A stretch of DNA of 64,000 bases from Streptomyces koelreuteriae (GCF_018604545.1 NZ_CP075896.1:3224001-3288000), one strand, 5' to 3'; shown: positions 32,099-41,262, counted from the first letter of the stretch. Translations and numbers: made by a program. The notes: generated by a model not told the origin, from the letters alone.

Positions 32099-32929
32099 TC
32101 AGTTCTTCTGGATCTGGTCGAAGGAGAGCTCGACCGGCGTCTCGCGGCCGAAGATCTCGACGAGGCCCTTGACCTTCTTCGAGTCGGGGTTGATCTCGTT
32201 GATGGTCGCCTGCAGCGTGGCGAACGGGCCGTCGGTGACGGTGACCGCGTCGCCGACCTCGAAGTCCAGCACCTGGACCTCGACCTTGCGCTGCGGGGCC
32301 GGCTTGCCCTCGGCCTCGGCGGCCTCGCGGGCGGCCTTCTCCTCGGCCTCCGGGGCGAGCATCTTGACGATCTCGTCCAGGGTCAGCGGGTACGGGTCGT
32401 AGGCGTTGCCCACGAAGCCGGTGACGCCGGGGGTGTTGCGGACGACGCCCCAGGACTCGTTCGTCAGGTCCATGCGGACGAGGACGTAGCCGGGGAGCTT
32501 GTTCTGCTTGATCGTCTTGCGGTCGCCGTTCTTGATCTGGACGACCTCTTCCTGCGGCACCTCGGCCTGGAAGATGTAGTCCTCGACGTTCAGCGAGACG
32601 GCGCGCTGCTCGAGGTTGGTCTTCACGCGGTTCTCGTAGCCGGCGTAGGTGTGGATGACGTACCACTCGCCGGGCAGGACCCGCAGTTCCTCGCGGAGCT
32701 TCTCGATCGGGTCGCGGTCGTCCTCGGGCTCTTCCTCGACGAGTTCTTCCGCGGCCTCTTCGCCGTCGTCCTCGGTCTCCGCCTCGGCGGCGTCGTCCGC
32801 GACGGCGTCGGCAGCCTCGACCTCGGCGGAGGTCTCGGTGTCCTCGCTGTCCGCGCCCTCGACGGTGTCGAGCTCGTCCTCGACGGACTCGACAGGCTCG
32901 ATGGCGTCGTTCACGTTCGGGTCAGACAC
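32099..32929 (-). CDS. nusG: Transcription antitermination factor NusG
   Basis: 276 aa. An acidic Glu/Asp/Ala-rich N-terminal extension of about 85 residues, common in actinobacterial NusG, precedes the NGN domain ([19 protein letters not shown] at about 87-105; [12 protein letters not shown]) and a C-terminal KOW domain ([15 protein letters not shown]). A charged Ala/Glu linker separates the two. NusG binds RNA polymerase and couples it to Rho or ribosomes. It is co-transcribed after tRNA-Trp and secE. Confidence 0.97.
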   Translation of the reverse strand: MSDPNVNDAIEPVESVEDELDTVEGADSEDTETSAEVEAADAVADDAAEAETEDDGEEAAEELVEEEPEDDRDPIEKLREELRVLPGEWYVIHTYAGYENRVKTNLEQRAVSLNVEDYIFQAEVPQEEVVQIKNGDRKTIKQNKLPGYVLVRMDLTNESWGVVRNTPGVTGFVGNAYDPYPLTLDEIVKMLAPEAEEKAAREAAEAEGKPAPQRKVEVQVLDFEVGDAVTVTDGPFATLQATINEINPDSKKVKGLVEIFGRETPVELSFDQIQKN

Positions 32930-33009
32930 GGTGGCTGCTTCTTCCTGGATACATAGGGGTGGAACATGCGAAAGGAGCGCCGGGTACCTCGGCGCTCTTC
33001 GCGGGCTGC

Positions 33010-33294
33010 TCAGCCGAACACGTACTTGGCGGCGTTGCTGAGTCCATAGTCAATCACGGTGACCAGGCCGATCATGATGACCACGAAGATGATCACCACG
33101 GTCGTGTACGTCGTGAGCTGGTTGCGCGTCGGCCAGACGACCTTGCGCAGCTCCGCGACGATCTGGCGGTAGAAGAGGGCCAGGCGCTTCAGCGGGCCCT
33201 TCTTGCCGCGCTTGCCGCCCTTGCGGCCCTTCTTGGACTCCGGCGCCTCATCCTGGGCATCAGGCATGTCGATGGAGCCCACGGCGTCCGTCAC
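33010..33294 (-). CDS. secE: Preprotein translocase subunit SecE
   Basis: 94 aa. A basic cytoplasmic N-terminus rich in Lys/Arg/Gly is followed by the amphipathic helix [19 protein letters not shown], the SecE signature, and one TM segment at about 65-85. It clamps SecY in the Sec channel. It lies between tRNA-Trp and nusG on the minus strand, the common bacterial order. Confidence 0.96.
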   Translation of the reverse strand: MTDAVGSIDMPDAQDEAPESKKGRKGGKRGKKGPLKRLALFYRQIVAELRKVVWPTRNQLTTYTTVVIIFVVIMIGLVTVIDYGLSNAAKYVFG

Positions 33295-33402
33295 TCGTCC
33301 TCACCTGATTCCGGGTCGTGGCCGTGCCGCGCCCGGTCTGAGCCGCACGGCGGTGCATTGCTGTACGTACATGCGCACACATCCTGGCGAAGGTGTGTGT
33401 AG

Positions 33403-33475
33403 CAGGGCCGGAGGGACTTGAACCCCCAACCGCTGGTTTTGGAGACCAGTGCTCTACCAATTGAGCTACGACCCT
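33403..33475 (-). tRNA. tRNA-Trp (CCA)
   Basis: 73 nt without an encoded CCA. The acceptor arms AGGGTCG/CGGCCCT pair; the anticodon loop is CTCCAAA with anticodon CCA; the discriminator is G. It lies 108 bp before secE on the same strand. Confidence 0.97.
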
Positions 33476-33781
33476 TTGTGTGTCCCCCAACGTACCGCAT
33501 CCGTCCGGATGCTTGGTGTGCACCGAACGGGCGCGGCCTGCGGGAGGCCAACGAGGTGAGAGTGTACGTGCTCCGCGGCCGGTCGTCGAACAGAAAGGGC
33601 CCGCGGGGGCCCTTGTTGGCGCAAGATCGCCCCGAGAGCAGGGAGCCGGCGGCTGGCATCAGGCTGAAGATCGCCCAGGCCGGACGGTCGATCCGTACTG
33701 TTGTTCAAGGGTTTGCCCGACGTTGTTCAGTCTGTGAAACCCCCGTGCCGCGAGCGTTTCCGGTCTGAAACGATGGGGCCC

Positions 33782-35008
33782 ATGAGCCCTGCAACCCCTC
33801 CCACCGAGCGCCGGGTCTCCGCCCGAGTCGGCGCGATCTCCGAGTCCGCCACCCTCGCCGTGGACGCCAAGGCCAAGGCCCTCAAGGCAGCCGGGCGGCC
33901 GGTGATCGGCTTCGGTGCCGGTGAGCCCGACTTCCCCACCCCGGACTACATCGTCGAGGCCGCGATCGAGGCCTGCAAGAACCCGAAGTTCCACCGCTAC
34001 ACGCCGGCCGGCGGTCTGCCCGAGCTGAAGGCCGCGATCGCCGCGAAGACGCTGCGCGACTCGGGCTACGAGGTCGACGCCTCGCAGATCCTCGTCACCA
34101 ACGGTGGCAAGCAGGCCATCTACGAGGCCTTCGCCGCGATCCTCGACCCGGGCGACGAGGTCATCGTGCCCGCGCCGTACTGGACGACGTACCCGGAGTC
34201 GATCCGGCTGGCCGGGGGTGTCCCGGTGGAGGTCGTCGCCGACGAGACGACCGGCTACCGGGTGTCCGTGGAGCAACTGGAGGCGGCCCGTACGGAGAAG
34301 ACCAAGGTGGTCCTCTTCGTGTCGCCCTCCAACCCGACGGGCGCGGTGTACAGCGAGACCGAGACCGAGGCGATCGGCCGCTGGGCCGCCGAGCACGGCC
34401 TGTGGGTGCTGACCGACGAGATCTACGAGCACCTGGTCTACGGCGACGCCTCCGCCGTGTCGCTGCCGGCCGTGGTGCCCGAGCTGCGCGACAAGTGCGT
34501 CGTGGTCAACGGTGTCGCGAAGACGTACGCGATGACCGGCTGGCGGGTCGGGTGGATCATCGGCCCGAAGGACGTGGTCAAGGCCGCGACGAACCTGCAG
34601 TCCCACGCCACGTCGAACGTGTCCAACGTGGCGCAGGTGGCGGCGCTGGCCGCCGTCTCCGGCGACCTGGACGCGGTCGCGAAGATGCGTGAGGCCTTCG
34701 ACCGGCGCCGCAAGACGATCGTGCGGATGCTGAACGAGATCGACGGCGTGGTGTGCCCGGAGCCCGAGGGCGCGTTCTACGCGTACCCCTCGGTGAAGGG
34801 TCTGGTCGGCAAGGAGATCCGCGGGCGCCGGCCCAAGGACACGGTCGAGCTGGCCGCGCTGATCCTGGAGGAGTCCGAGGTCGCGGTGGTGCCCGGCGAG
34901 GCGTTCGGCACGCCCGGGTATCTGCGGCTGTCGTACGCGCTGGGTGACGAGGATCTCGTCGAGGGCGTGAGCCGGATCCAGAAGCTGCTGGCGGAGGCCA
35001 GGGACTGA
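33782..35008 (+). CDS. aspC: Pyridoxal-phosphate aspartate aminotransferase
   Basis: 408 aa; ATG at [17 protein letters not shown], with an alternative ATG three codons upstream. It is a fold-type I class I aminotransferase: [11 protein letters not shown] near 44, [10 protein letters not shown] near 180 and the PLP-lysine region [18 protein letters not shown] near 240-257. It transfers the amino group between aspartate and 2-oxoglutarate. In streptomycetes this gene lies next to secE, as here (divergent from tRNA-Trp). Substrate range within the family (aspartate, or also prephenate) cannot be told from sequence alone. Confidence 0.9.
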   Translation: MSPATPPTERRVSARVGAISESATLAVDAKAKALKAAGRPVIGFGAGEPDFPTPDYIVEAAIEACKNPKFHRYTPAGGLPELKAAIAAKTLRDSGYEVDASQILVTNGGKQAIYEAFAAILDPGDEVIVPAPYWTTYPESIRLAGGVPVEVVADETTGYRVSVEQLEAARTEKTKVVLFVSPSNPTGAVYSETETEAIGRWAAEHGLWVLTDEIYEHLVYGDASAVSLPAVVPELRDKCVVVNGVAKTYAMTGWRVGWIIGPKDVVKAATNLQSHATSNVSNVAQVAALAAVSGDLDAVAKMREAFDRRRKTIVRMLNEIDGVVCPEPEGAFYAYPSVKGLVGKEIRGRRPKDTVELAALILEESEVAVVPGEAFGTPGYLRLSYALGDEDLVEGVSRIQKLLAEARD

Positions 35009-35029
35009 CCACTGAGGTGAGCAGTCACG

Positions 35030-35061
35030 GCGGGCCGTTCCCCTTGCGGGGCGCGGCCCGC
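35030..35061 (+). terminator. Terminator after aspC
   Basis: Stem GCGGGCCG/CGGCCCGC with an inner CCCC/GGGG pair, followed by TTTGT, 22 bp past the aspC stop. Confidence 0.85.
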
Positions 35062-35142
35062 TTTGTCGTGTGGGCGTGCGAGCAAGACCACGTTCGGGGA
35101 AAACCCTGTCGGGACGGCTGAGGCATACGGCAGGATCCTGGG

Positions 35143-36174
35143 ATGGAGCGTGTACGTGATGTCTCTGAACTGCCGAAAGCCCATCTGCACCTGCACTTCA
35201 CCGGCTCGATGCGGCCCTCGACCGTGCTGGAACTGGCCGAGAAGTACGGGGTGCGCCTGCCCGACGCGCTGAGCGAGGCGCTGGTCAGCGGGGAGCCTCC
35301 GAGACTGCGGGCGACGGACGAGCGGGGCTGGTTCCGCTTTCAGCGGCTGTACGACGCGGCGCGCTCGTGCCTGCGGGAGCCGGAGGACATCCAGCGGCTG
35401 GTGCGGGAGGCCGCGGAGGAGGATCTGCGGGACGGCTCGGGGTGGCTGGAGATCCAGGTCGACCCGACGTCGTACGCGCCACGGCTGGGGGGCCTGATCC
35501 CGGCGCTGGAGGTCATCCTCGACGCGGTGGAGACGACATCGCGTGAGACGGGGCTCGGTATGCGGGTCCTGGTCGCGGCGAACCGGATGAAGCACCCGCT
35601 GGACGCGCGCACCCTGGCCCGGCTGGCGGTGCGGTACGCGGACCGGGGCGTGGTGGGCTTCGGGCTCTCCAACGACGAACGCCGGGGGATGGCCCGGGAC
35701 TTCGACCGGGCGTTCGGCATCGCGCGGGAGGCCGGGCTGCTGTCGGCGCCGCACGGGGGCGAGCTGACGGGGCCGTCGTCCGTACGGGACTGTCTGGACG
35801 ACCTGGGTGCGAACCGCTTGGGGCACGGGGTCCGGGCGGCGGAGGACCCGCGGCTGCTGAAGCGGCTGGCCGACCGGGGCGTGACGTGTGAGGTGTGCCC
35901 GGCGTCGAACGTGGCGCTCGGTGTCTACGAGAAGCCGGAGGACGTCCCCCTGCGGACTCTGTTCGAGGCGGGTGTCCCGATGGCGCTGGGCGCGGACGAT
36001 CCCCTGCTGTTCGGGTCCCGGCTGGCGGCGCAGTACGAGATCGCGCGGCAGCACCACGGGTTCACGGACGCGGAGCTGGCGGAGGTGGCCCGGCAGTCGG
36101 TGCGGGGGTCGGCGGCACCGGAGGACGTGAAGGAGAAGCTCCTGGCGGGCGTGGACGACTGGCTGCTGTCCTAG
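35143..36174 (+). CDS. Adenosine deaminase-like protein
   Basis: 343 aa of the adenosine/AMP deaminase family (TIM barrel, one zinc). The metal-site histidines appear in HLHLHF near residues 15-20; LGHGVRA and the C-terminal ADDP (GADDPLLFG) are also present. HLHFTGS replaces the usual HLHLDGS at the substrate-binding loop, so the substrate may not be plain adenosine; an aminodeoxyfutalosine- or other nucleoside-type deaminase is possible. It follows aspC with its own 5' region and is convergent with murB (13-bp gap). Confidence 0.8.
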   Translation: MERVRDVSELPKAHLHLHFTGSMRPSTVLELAEKYGVRLPDALSEALVSGEPPRLRATDERGWFRFQRLYDAARSCLREPEDIQRLVREAAEEDLRDGSGWLEIQVDPTSYAPRLGGLIPALEVILDAVETTSRETGLGMRVLVAANRMKHPLDARTLARLAVRYADRGVVGFGLSNDERRGMARDFDRAFGIAREAGLLSAPHGGELTGPSSVRDCLDDLGANRLGHGVRAAEDPRLLKRLADRGVTCEVCPASNVALGVYEKPEDVPLRTLFEAGVPMALGADDPLLFGSRLAAQYEIARQHHGFTDAELAEVARQSVRGSAAPEDVKEKLLAGVDDWLLS

Positions 36175-36187
36175 CGCCCGCCCTCTC

Positions 36188-37246
36188 CTACTGGAGGCTG
36201 ACGCCGACCGTCACCGGCTCATTGACCAGCGTGATGCCGAAGGCCTCGTGGACTCCGGCCACGACCTCACGGGCCAGGGCGAGGAGGTCCTCCGTGGTCG
36301 CAGTCCCCCGGTTGGTGAGGGCCAGGGTGTGCTTGGTGGAGATGCGGGCGGGGCCGTCGCCGTAGCCCTTGGTGAAGCCGGCCTTGTCGATCAGCCAGGC
36401 GGCGGAGGTCTTGGAGTGGCCGTCTCCCGCCGGGTAGGCGGGGGGCTCGGCGTCGTCGCCCAGGCGCTGCTTCACGCGCGCGCGGAACGTCGCGAAGTCG
36501 GTGTCCGTGAGGATCGGGTTGGTGAAGAAGGAGCCGGCCGACCAGGTGTCGTGGTCCTCGGCGTCCAGGACCATGCCCTTGCCGGCGCGCAGCTTGAGCA
36601 CCGTGTCCCGGGCCGACGCGAGCGGGACGCGGTCGCCCGCTTCGACGCCGAGGGCGCGGGCCGTCTCGGCGTACCGGAGGGGGGCGGAGAGGCCGCCGGC
36701 GTCCTCCAGGGCGAAGCGCACGCGCAGCACCACGAAGCGCTCCGGGTCGGACTTGAAGCGGCTGTGGCGGTAGGAGAAGGCGCATTCCTCGTTGGCCAGG
36801 GTGACCGTCTCGCCGGTCCGGCGGTCGTAGGCGACGACCTCGGTGATCGTCGAGGAGACCTCCTGGCCGTACGCCCCCACGTTCTGGATGGGGGTCGCGC
36901 CCGCCGAGCCGGGGATGCCGGCCAGGCACTCGATGCCCGCGAGGCCCGCCTCCACCGTGCGGGCGACGGCGTCGGTCCACACCTCGCCGGCGGCCAGCTC
37001 CAGCCGGGTGCCGTCGAGGGAGAAGCCCTGGGTGGCGATGACGAGGGCGGTGCCTTCGAAGCCCTTGTCGCCGATGACCAGGTTCGAGCCGCCGCCGATG
37101 AGCAGCAGGGGGGTGCCCGCCTCGTCGGCTTCGCGGACGGCGGCGATCACCTCGTCGTCCGTCGTCGCGGTGATCAGCCGGGTCGCGGGACCGCCCAGGC
37201 GGAAGGTGGTCAGCGGGGCGAGGGGGGCGTCGTGGAGTTCCTGCAC
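36188..37246 (-). CDS. murB: UDP-N-acetylenolpyruvoylglucosamine reductase
   Basis: 352 aa from a GTG start (VQELHDAPLAPLTTF); an in-frame ATG further up at 37288 is less likely. It is the FAD/NADPH enzyme that makes UDP-MurNAc for peptidoglycan. FAD-binding motifs: LLIGGGSNLVIGDKG near 47-61 and GIPGSAGATPIQNVGAYG. Catalytic regions: SYRHSRFK, and AGSFFTNPI with its serine. Full length; the ribosome site is weak. Confidence 0.95.
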   Translation of the reverse strand: MQELHDAPLAPLTTFRLGGPATRLITATTDDEVIAAVREADEAGTPLLLIGGGSNLVIGDKGFEGTALVIATQGFSLDGTRLELAAGEVWTDAVARTVEAGLAGIECLAGIPGSAGATPIQNVGAYGQEVSSTITEVVAYDRRTGETVTLANEECAFSYRHSRFKSDPERFVVLRVRFALEDAGGLSAPLRYAETARALGVEAGDRVPLASARDTVLKLRAGKGMVLDAEDHDTWSAGSFFTNPILTDTDFATFRARVKQRLGDDAEPPAYPAGDGHSKTSAAWLIDKAGFTKGYGDGPARISTKHTLALTNRGTATTEDLLALAREVVAGVHEAFGITLVNEPVTVGVSLQ

Positions 37247-37292
37247 GGGCTCAAGAGTACGAGACGGCACTGACAGGGTCGGGCACACGTAC

Positions 37293-37325
37293 GTGCGGCC
37301 GTCTTCGCGAGGAAGTCGGCCGCAC
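37293..37325 (-). terminator. Terminator after the MFS/monooxygenase-like genes
   Basis: 14-bp stem GTGCGGCCGTCTTC with its complement and one mismatch, 5-base loop, between the 126-aa gene and murB on the minus strand. Confidence 0.75.
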
Positions 37326-37338
37326 GCGCGCGTGGCTG

Positions 37339-37719
37339 TCAGGACAGGCGTCGCATCGCCTCGGACCAGGAGAGCGGGAGTTCGTCACTCTTGGCCTGCC
37401 AGGTGGTGAACGCCGCGTCGGCCATCTGCGGGGCGAGGCCCCGGGCGGCCGGTCCGTGGGCGCCCGAGCGGACGAAGTCGCGGAGCGCGGCCTTCGACTC
37501 CCAGGCGGACAGCGTCCAGAAGGTCCGCTTGAAGGGCTGCGCCTTCAGGGTGGCCCCGTAGGCGCCCGGGCTCCGGCTCACCTGCCGCCAGACGGCGGGC
37601 GTGCCGGCGAGGAACTTGAGCGCTCCCCACAGGGTGCGGGTCTCGAAGCGGGAGGCGAAGACGTGCACCTCGATGCCGTCGGGCGGGGTGTTCGGGACGG
37701 TCCAGGGAAGGGTGGGCAT
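37339..37719 (-). CDS. Monooxygenase-like (ABM/DUF3291-type) protein
   Basis: 126 aa; ATG with GAGGAA 5 bases upstream. A single ferredoxin-like alpha/beta domain: IEVHVFASRFETRTLW near 16-31, then FWTLSAWESKAALRDFVRSG near 66-85. This is the pattern of antibiotic-biosynthesis-monooxygenase and spheroidene-monooxygenase-like proteins, many without known substrates. It lies 86 bp downstream of the MFS pump gene on the same strand and is likely in its TetR-controlled transcript. It may modify a compound that the pump exports (inference). Confidence 0.6.
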   Translation of the reverse strand: MPTLPWTVPNTPPDGIEVHVFASRFETRTLWGALKFLAGTPAVWRQVSRSPGAYGATLKAQPFKRTFWTLSAWESKAALRDFVRSGAHGPAARGLAPQMADAAFTTWQAKSDELPLSWSEAMRRLS

Positions 37720-37751
37720 GGCGGTTCCTCCTTCGGGTCGTCGATCCTCGT

Positions 37752-37803
37752 GGTCAGGCGTTGCGGTCAGGCCTTGTGGCCAGGCCTTGGTCAGGCCTTG
37801 TGG
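37752..37803. repeat. Short tandem repeat between pump and monooxygenase-like gene
   Basis: Four imperfect copies of a 12-14-bp unit based on GGTCAGGCCTTG lie in the 86-bp gap. They do not form a clear hairpin. Function unknown. Confidence 0.6.
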
Positions 37804-37805
37804 TC

Positions 37806-39242
37806 TCAGCGGGAAGCGGTCTCCAGGACGGGCGCCGGTTCGGCAGCGGCCGTCTGCCGCTCGGTGTGCCGCCGGGTCGGGATCAGCAGGGCCGCGATGC
37901 CGGCGAGGCCGACCACCGCCGAGCCCGTCACCAGGGCCGGCCGCATGCCGTCGACGAAGGCCTGGCCGGATTCGTAGCCGCCCTGGGACGCGAAGATCGA
38001 CGCCATGACGGCGATGCCGAGCGCTCCGCCGACCTCGCGCAGGGCGTTGTTCGCGCCGGAGGCGATGCCCTGCTCCTGGGGCCGGACGCTGGACATCACC
38101 AGATGGGCGGCGGGGGCGAAGTACAGGGCCATGCCGATGCCGCTGACGATCAGGGCGGGCAGCTGGGCGGCGTAGGAGGCGTCCGGCGTGGCCACGACCG
38201 CCATGTAGCCGAGGCCCAGGGCCTGCAGGAACAGACCGGCCGCGACGACCGGGCGGCCACCGATGCGGTCGGCCAGGAGGCCGGCGATCGGGGCGATCAG
38301 CATCGGCATACCGGTCCAGGGCAGCATCCTGAGGCCCGCCTCGGTGGGCGAGTAGCCGAGGACGCCCTGCATGTACTGGCTGAGCAGGAAGATCGAGCCG
38401 AACATGCCGAGGAACATCAGCAGGCTCGCCGCGTTGATGCCGGCGAACGCCCGGGAGCGGAAGAGCCGCATCGGGAGCATGGGGTTCTTGGCACGGGTGC
38501 TGTAGAGGACGAAGCCCACGAGCAGTGCGGTGCCGGCGAACAGGCCCGTCAGGACCAGCGAGCCGGTCCAGCCGTCCACGGGTCCGCGGACCAGGCCGTA
38601 GACGATGCCGAAGAGACCGCCGCTGGCGAGCAGGGTGCCGGGGATGTCGAGCGGGGACCCGGTGCCGTGCGACTCGGCGAGGCGGAGGCGGGCGAGCGGC
38701 AGCAGGGCCAGGCCCAGCGGGACGTTCAGCCAGAAGATCCACTGCCAGGAGATGTGTTCGGTGAGGGTGCCGCCGACGAGCGGTCCGGAGGCGACGGCCA
38801 GTCCGTTGACGGCGCCCCAGATGCCGTACGCCATGCCCCGCTTGGCCGCGGGCACGGCGGCGGTCAGCAGGGTGAGCGTCAGCGGCATCATGATGGCCGC
38901 GCCCGCGCCCTGGACCGCGCGGGCGGCGATGAGGGAGTCGATACCGGGTGCCATGGCCGCGGCGGCGGAGGCCCCGGTGAAGACGGCGAGTCCCACTATG
39001 AAGAGCCGGCGGCGGCCGAAGCGGTCGCCGAGGGCCGCGCCGAACATCAGCAGGACGGCGAAGGTGAGCGTGTAGGCGCTCACGGTCCATTCCAGGTCGT
39101 GCAGGGCGCCGCCGAGATCCTCACGGATAGAGGGCAGGGCGGTGGTGACGACGAGGTTGTCGAGGGCCGCCATGAATCCGGCGACGCTGGTGATGACGAG
39201 GGCCCAGGCGGCTCCCCCGCGGCGTGCGGTCTGCTGTGACAT
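37806..39242 (-). CDS. DHA2-family MFS drug transporter
   Basis: 478 aa with about 14 hydrophobic segments, the EmrB/QacA type (drug:H+ antiporter). Family motifs: LDNLVVTTALPSI near 28-40 (motif D1) and GDRFGRRRLF near 71-80 (motif A), plus a mid-protein repeat LLADRIGGR. It is an inner-membrane exporter, substrate unknown. The ATG lies next to an operator (39273-39292) that matches one before the adjacent TetR gene, so it is probably repressed by that protein. Confidence 0.92.
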   Translation of the reverse strand: MSQQTARRGGAAWALVITSVAGFMAALDNLVVTTALPSIREDLGGALHDLEWTVSAYTLTFAVLLMFGAALGDRFGRRRLFIVGLAVFTGASAAAAMAPGIDSLIAARAVQGAGAAIMMPLTLTLLTAAVPAAKRGMAYGIWGAVNGLAVASGPLVGGTLTEHISWQWIFWLNVPLGLALLPLARLRLAESHGTGSPLDIPGTLLASGGLFGIVYGLVRGPVDGWTGSLVLTGLFAGTALLVGFVLYSTRAKNPMLPMRLFRSRAFAGINAASLLMFLGMFGSIFLLSQYMQGVLGYSPTEAGLRMLPWTGMPMLIAPIAGLLADRIGGRPVVAAGLFLQALGLGYMAVVATPDASYAAQLPALIVSGIGMALYFAPAAHLVMSSVRPQEQGIASGANNALREVGGALGIAVMASIFASQGGYESGQAFVDGMRPALVTGSAVVGLAGIAALLIPTRRHTERQTAAAEPAPVLETASR

Positions 39243-39272
39243 CGCTCCCCCAAGGGGTGATTCGTTTGATCG

Positions 39273-39292
39273 ATTAGTAATTGATTACTAAC
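39273..39292. promoter_or_regulatory. TetR operator before the MFS gene
   Basis: Palindrome ATTAGT-N8-ACTAAC, 30 bp upstream of the MFS start. Its arms TTAGT...ACTAA are the same as at 39913-39932. It sits where a repressor would block the pump promoter. Confidence 0.75.
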
Positions 39293-39334
39293 TTTCGCGA
39301 TCATGAAAAGGCGCGGCAATCCCGCCTTCCCTTG

Positions 39335-39904
39335 TCAGGTCTCCAGTCGACCCTTGAGCCGCGCCGACGGATACAGCCCCTCCCAGACGCGATGCTCGGG
39401 AGGGAAGCCCATGGCCGCCAGGCAGTTGACGAGCATCCCGTAGGCCATGAAGGTCGTCGTCTCGTTGACGTCGGCGCCCAGCGGAACGTGGACGGTGTCC
39501 CACAGCCGCATCCAGCCGGCCCGCACCGACTCGCCGAACTCGTGGTCGCCCTCTTCCTCGGCGGCCTTCACGGCGACGTACATCTGCATCTGCATCATGA
39601 GCCGCTCGGGCCGCTCCGCGATGACCTTGGTGTACGCGTTGCCCATGGCGTGCAGGGCTTCCTCGCCCTCCAGCCCCTCGGAGGCCTCGGCGAACGTGCG
39701 GATCGTGTCCTCCACGCACCGCTGCGCCACCGCCAGGAAGATCGCCTTCTTGCCGGGGAAGAGCCGGAAGAGATACGGCTGCGAGACACCGACCCGCCGG
39801 GCGATCGCCTCGGTCGACGTGCCGTGGTAACCGCCGCGGGCGAACTCGATCGTCGCCGCGCGGATGACGCTCTCGCGCCTCTCCTCCGCACTCATCCTGG
39901 GCAT
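39335..39904 (-). CDS. TetR-family regulator of the MFS pump
   Basis: 189 aa. The N-terminal HTH spans about residues 8-55 (RESVIRAATIEFARGGYHGT, then IARRVGVSQPYLFRLFPGK). The C-terminal part is a ligand-binding helical domain with several methionines (MMQMQMYVAVK). It is transcribed toward the pump gene; identical operator arms upstream of both genes indicate autoregulation and control of the pump. The ligand is unknown. Confidence 0.9.
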   Translation of the reverse strand: MPRMSAEERRESVIRAATIEFARGGYHGTSTEAIARRVGVSQPYLFRLFPGKKAIFLAVAQRCVEDTIRTFAEASEGLEGEEALHAMGNAYTKVIAERPERLMMQMQMYVAVKAAEEEGDHEFGESVRAGWMRLWDTVHVPLGADVNETTTFMAYGMLVNCLAAMGFPPEHRVWEGLYPSARLKGRLET

Positions 39905-39912
39905 GCAAGTAA

Positions 39913-39932
39913 GTTAGTACTTAATCACTAAC
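39913..39932. promoter_or_regulatory. TetR operator before its own gene
   Basis: GTTAGT-N8-ACTAAC, 8 bp upstream of the TetR start, with the same half-sites and spacing as the pump operator. Confidence 0.75.
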
Positions 39933-39963
39933 TACGTCAAGGGGTACCGCGGACAGCTCACGC

Positions 39964-39998
39964 GTAAGGGGCGCCCCGCAATGGAGAGCGCCCCTTAC
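39964..39998 (-). terminator. Terminator after the hadA/hadB-like genes
   Basis: Perfect 11-bp stem GTAAGGGGCGC with its complement, 20 bp past the minus-strand dehydratase pair. Confidence 0.85.
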
Positions 39999-40018
39999 CT
40001 GCTGTCTGTCTCGCCGGC

Positions 40019-40459
40019 TCAGGCCAGCCGTACGACCGCCCGGGACATGCCCAGCACCTTCTGTCCGGCGCTGGTCGCCGTCAGGTCCACGCGGACGGTG
40101 TTGTCGTCGAGCTTGGCCGCGACCTTGGCGGCGACCTCGATCAGGGCGCCCTCGTCGTCGTTGGGGACGACGACCGGCTTGGTGAAGCGGACGCCGTACT
40201 CGACGACCGCGCCCGGGTCGCCGGCCCAGTCGGTGACCACGCGGATCGCCTCGGCCATGGTGAACATGCCGTGCGCGATGACGTCCGGCAGGCCGACCTC
40301 CTTGGCGAACTTCTCGTTCCAGTGGATCGGGTTGAAGTCGCCGGAGGCGCCTGCGTACTGGACGAGGTCCGCCCGGGTCACGGGGAAGGTCTGCGCGGGC
40401 AGTTCGGTGCCGACCTCGACGTCGGAGTAGGAGATCTTCGCCGTCATGGGATCGCTCAC
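40019..40459 (-). CDS. MaoC-type hydroxyacyl dehydratase (HadB-like)
   Basis: 146 aa hot-dog-fold protein. The catalytic hydratase-2 motif is GDFNPIHWNEKFA (about 36-48) followed by IAHGMFTMA. It is related to the HadB subunit of the (3R)-hydroxyacyl-ACP dehydratase of mycobacteria. Its start overlaps the stop of the HadA-like gene (ATGA), indicating a heterodimer. Its role in streptomycete lipid metabolism is uncertain. Confidence 0.85.
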   Translation of the reverse strand: MSDPMTAKISYSDVEVGTELPAQTFPVTRADLVQYAGASGDFNPIHWNEKFAKEVGLPDVIAHGMFTMAEAIRVVTDWAGDPGAVVEYGVRFTKPVVVPNDDEGALIEVAAKVAAKLDDNTVRVDLTATSAGQKVLGMSRAVVRLA

Positions 40460-40908
40460 GCCTCCTCGGCCGCGCGGGCCACGAGCTTGGTCCAGGCGGT
40501 CACGACGTGCTCGCCGGCCTCGTCGTGGACCTCGCCGCGGATGTCCAGGATGTCGTTGCCCGCGAGGGACTTGACGGCCTCGATGGTCGAGGTGACCGTG
40601 AGCCGGTCGCCGGCGCGGACCGGGCGGCGGTAGGCGAACTTCTGGTCGCCGTGCACCACCCGGCTGTAGTCCAGGCCGAGCTGGGGGTCCTGGACGACCT
40701 GGCCGGCGGCCTTGAAGGTGATCGAGAAGACGAAGGTCGGCGGCGCGATCACGTCGGGGTGGCCGAGCTCCTTGGCCGCCTCCGCGTCCGTGTACGCCGG
40801 GTTGGCGTCCCCGACCGCCTCGGCGAACTCACGGATCTTCTCCCGGCCCACCTCGTAGGGCGCGGTGGGCGGGTACGTCCGCCCCACGAAGGACTGGTCG
40901 AGCGCCAT
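40456..40908 (-). CDS. MaoC-like dehydratase N-terminal domain protein (HadA-like)
   Basis: 150 aa hot-dog protein. VGDANPAYTDAEAAKELGHP near 36-55 matches the MaoC family, but the catalytic His is replaced (NPAY instead of NPIH), as in non-catalytic HadA/HadC subunits. It probably gives substrate specificity to the HadB-like partner encoded next to it. It is separated from rpmG upstream by a hairpin. Confidence 0.82.
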   Translation of the reverse strand: MALDQSFVGRTYPPTAPYEVGREKIREFAEAVGDANPAYTDAEAAKELGHPDVIAPPTFVFSITFKAAGQVVQDPQLGLDYSRVVHGDQKFAYRRPVRAGDRLTVTSTIEAVKSLAGNDILDIRGEVHDEAGEHVVTAWTKLVARAAEEA

Positions 40909-40960
40909 GGCTCGGCACCTCCTGGTTGCTCTACTGACCGGTACGGGTCATTCAACGACG

Positions 40961-40994
40961 CGAGGCCGCCCCCGATCACTCGGGAGCGGCCTCG
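40961..40994 (-). terminator. Hairpin between rpmG and the hadA-like gene
   Basis: 15-bp nearly perfect stem (CGAGGCCGCCCCCGA and complement, one mismatch) with a 4-base loop, 14 bp past rpmG. It probably ends most tRNA/rpmG transcripts. Confidence 0.8.
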
Positions 40995-41008
40995 TGTACG
41001 AGCCTGTT

Positions 41009-41173
41009 TTATCGCGTTTCGCGGTGCGCGGTGTGCGCATTGCAACGCGGGCAGTGCTTCTTCATCTCAAGACGGTCCGGGTTGTTACGCCGGTTCTTCT
41101 TGGTGATGTAGTTCCGCTCCTTGCACTCCACGCAGGCCAGCGTGATCTTCGGGCGGACGTCGGTGGCAGCCAC
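41009..41173 (-). CDS. rpmG: 50S ribosomal protein L33
   Basis: 54 aa from a GTG start with AAGGAG 8 bases upstream. It is the zinc-binding form: CVEC (14-17) and CPRC near the C-terminus. Streptomycetes also carry cysteine-free L33 genes under zinc control; this is the cysteine-containing one. It lies downstream of tRNA-Thr and tRNA-Met on the same strand, a common layout. Confidence 0.96.
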   Translation of the reverse strand: MAATDVRPKITLACVECKERNYITKKNRRNNPDRLEMKKHCPRCNAHTAHRETR

Positions 41174-41262
41174 GTGAGTGCTCCTTGACGAACGGATGGG
41201 ATGGTTTAACGCATAGAAGAGTAGCCGATCGAAGGACCGACCCCGCAATCGGCTACTGTCAG

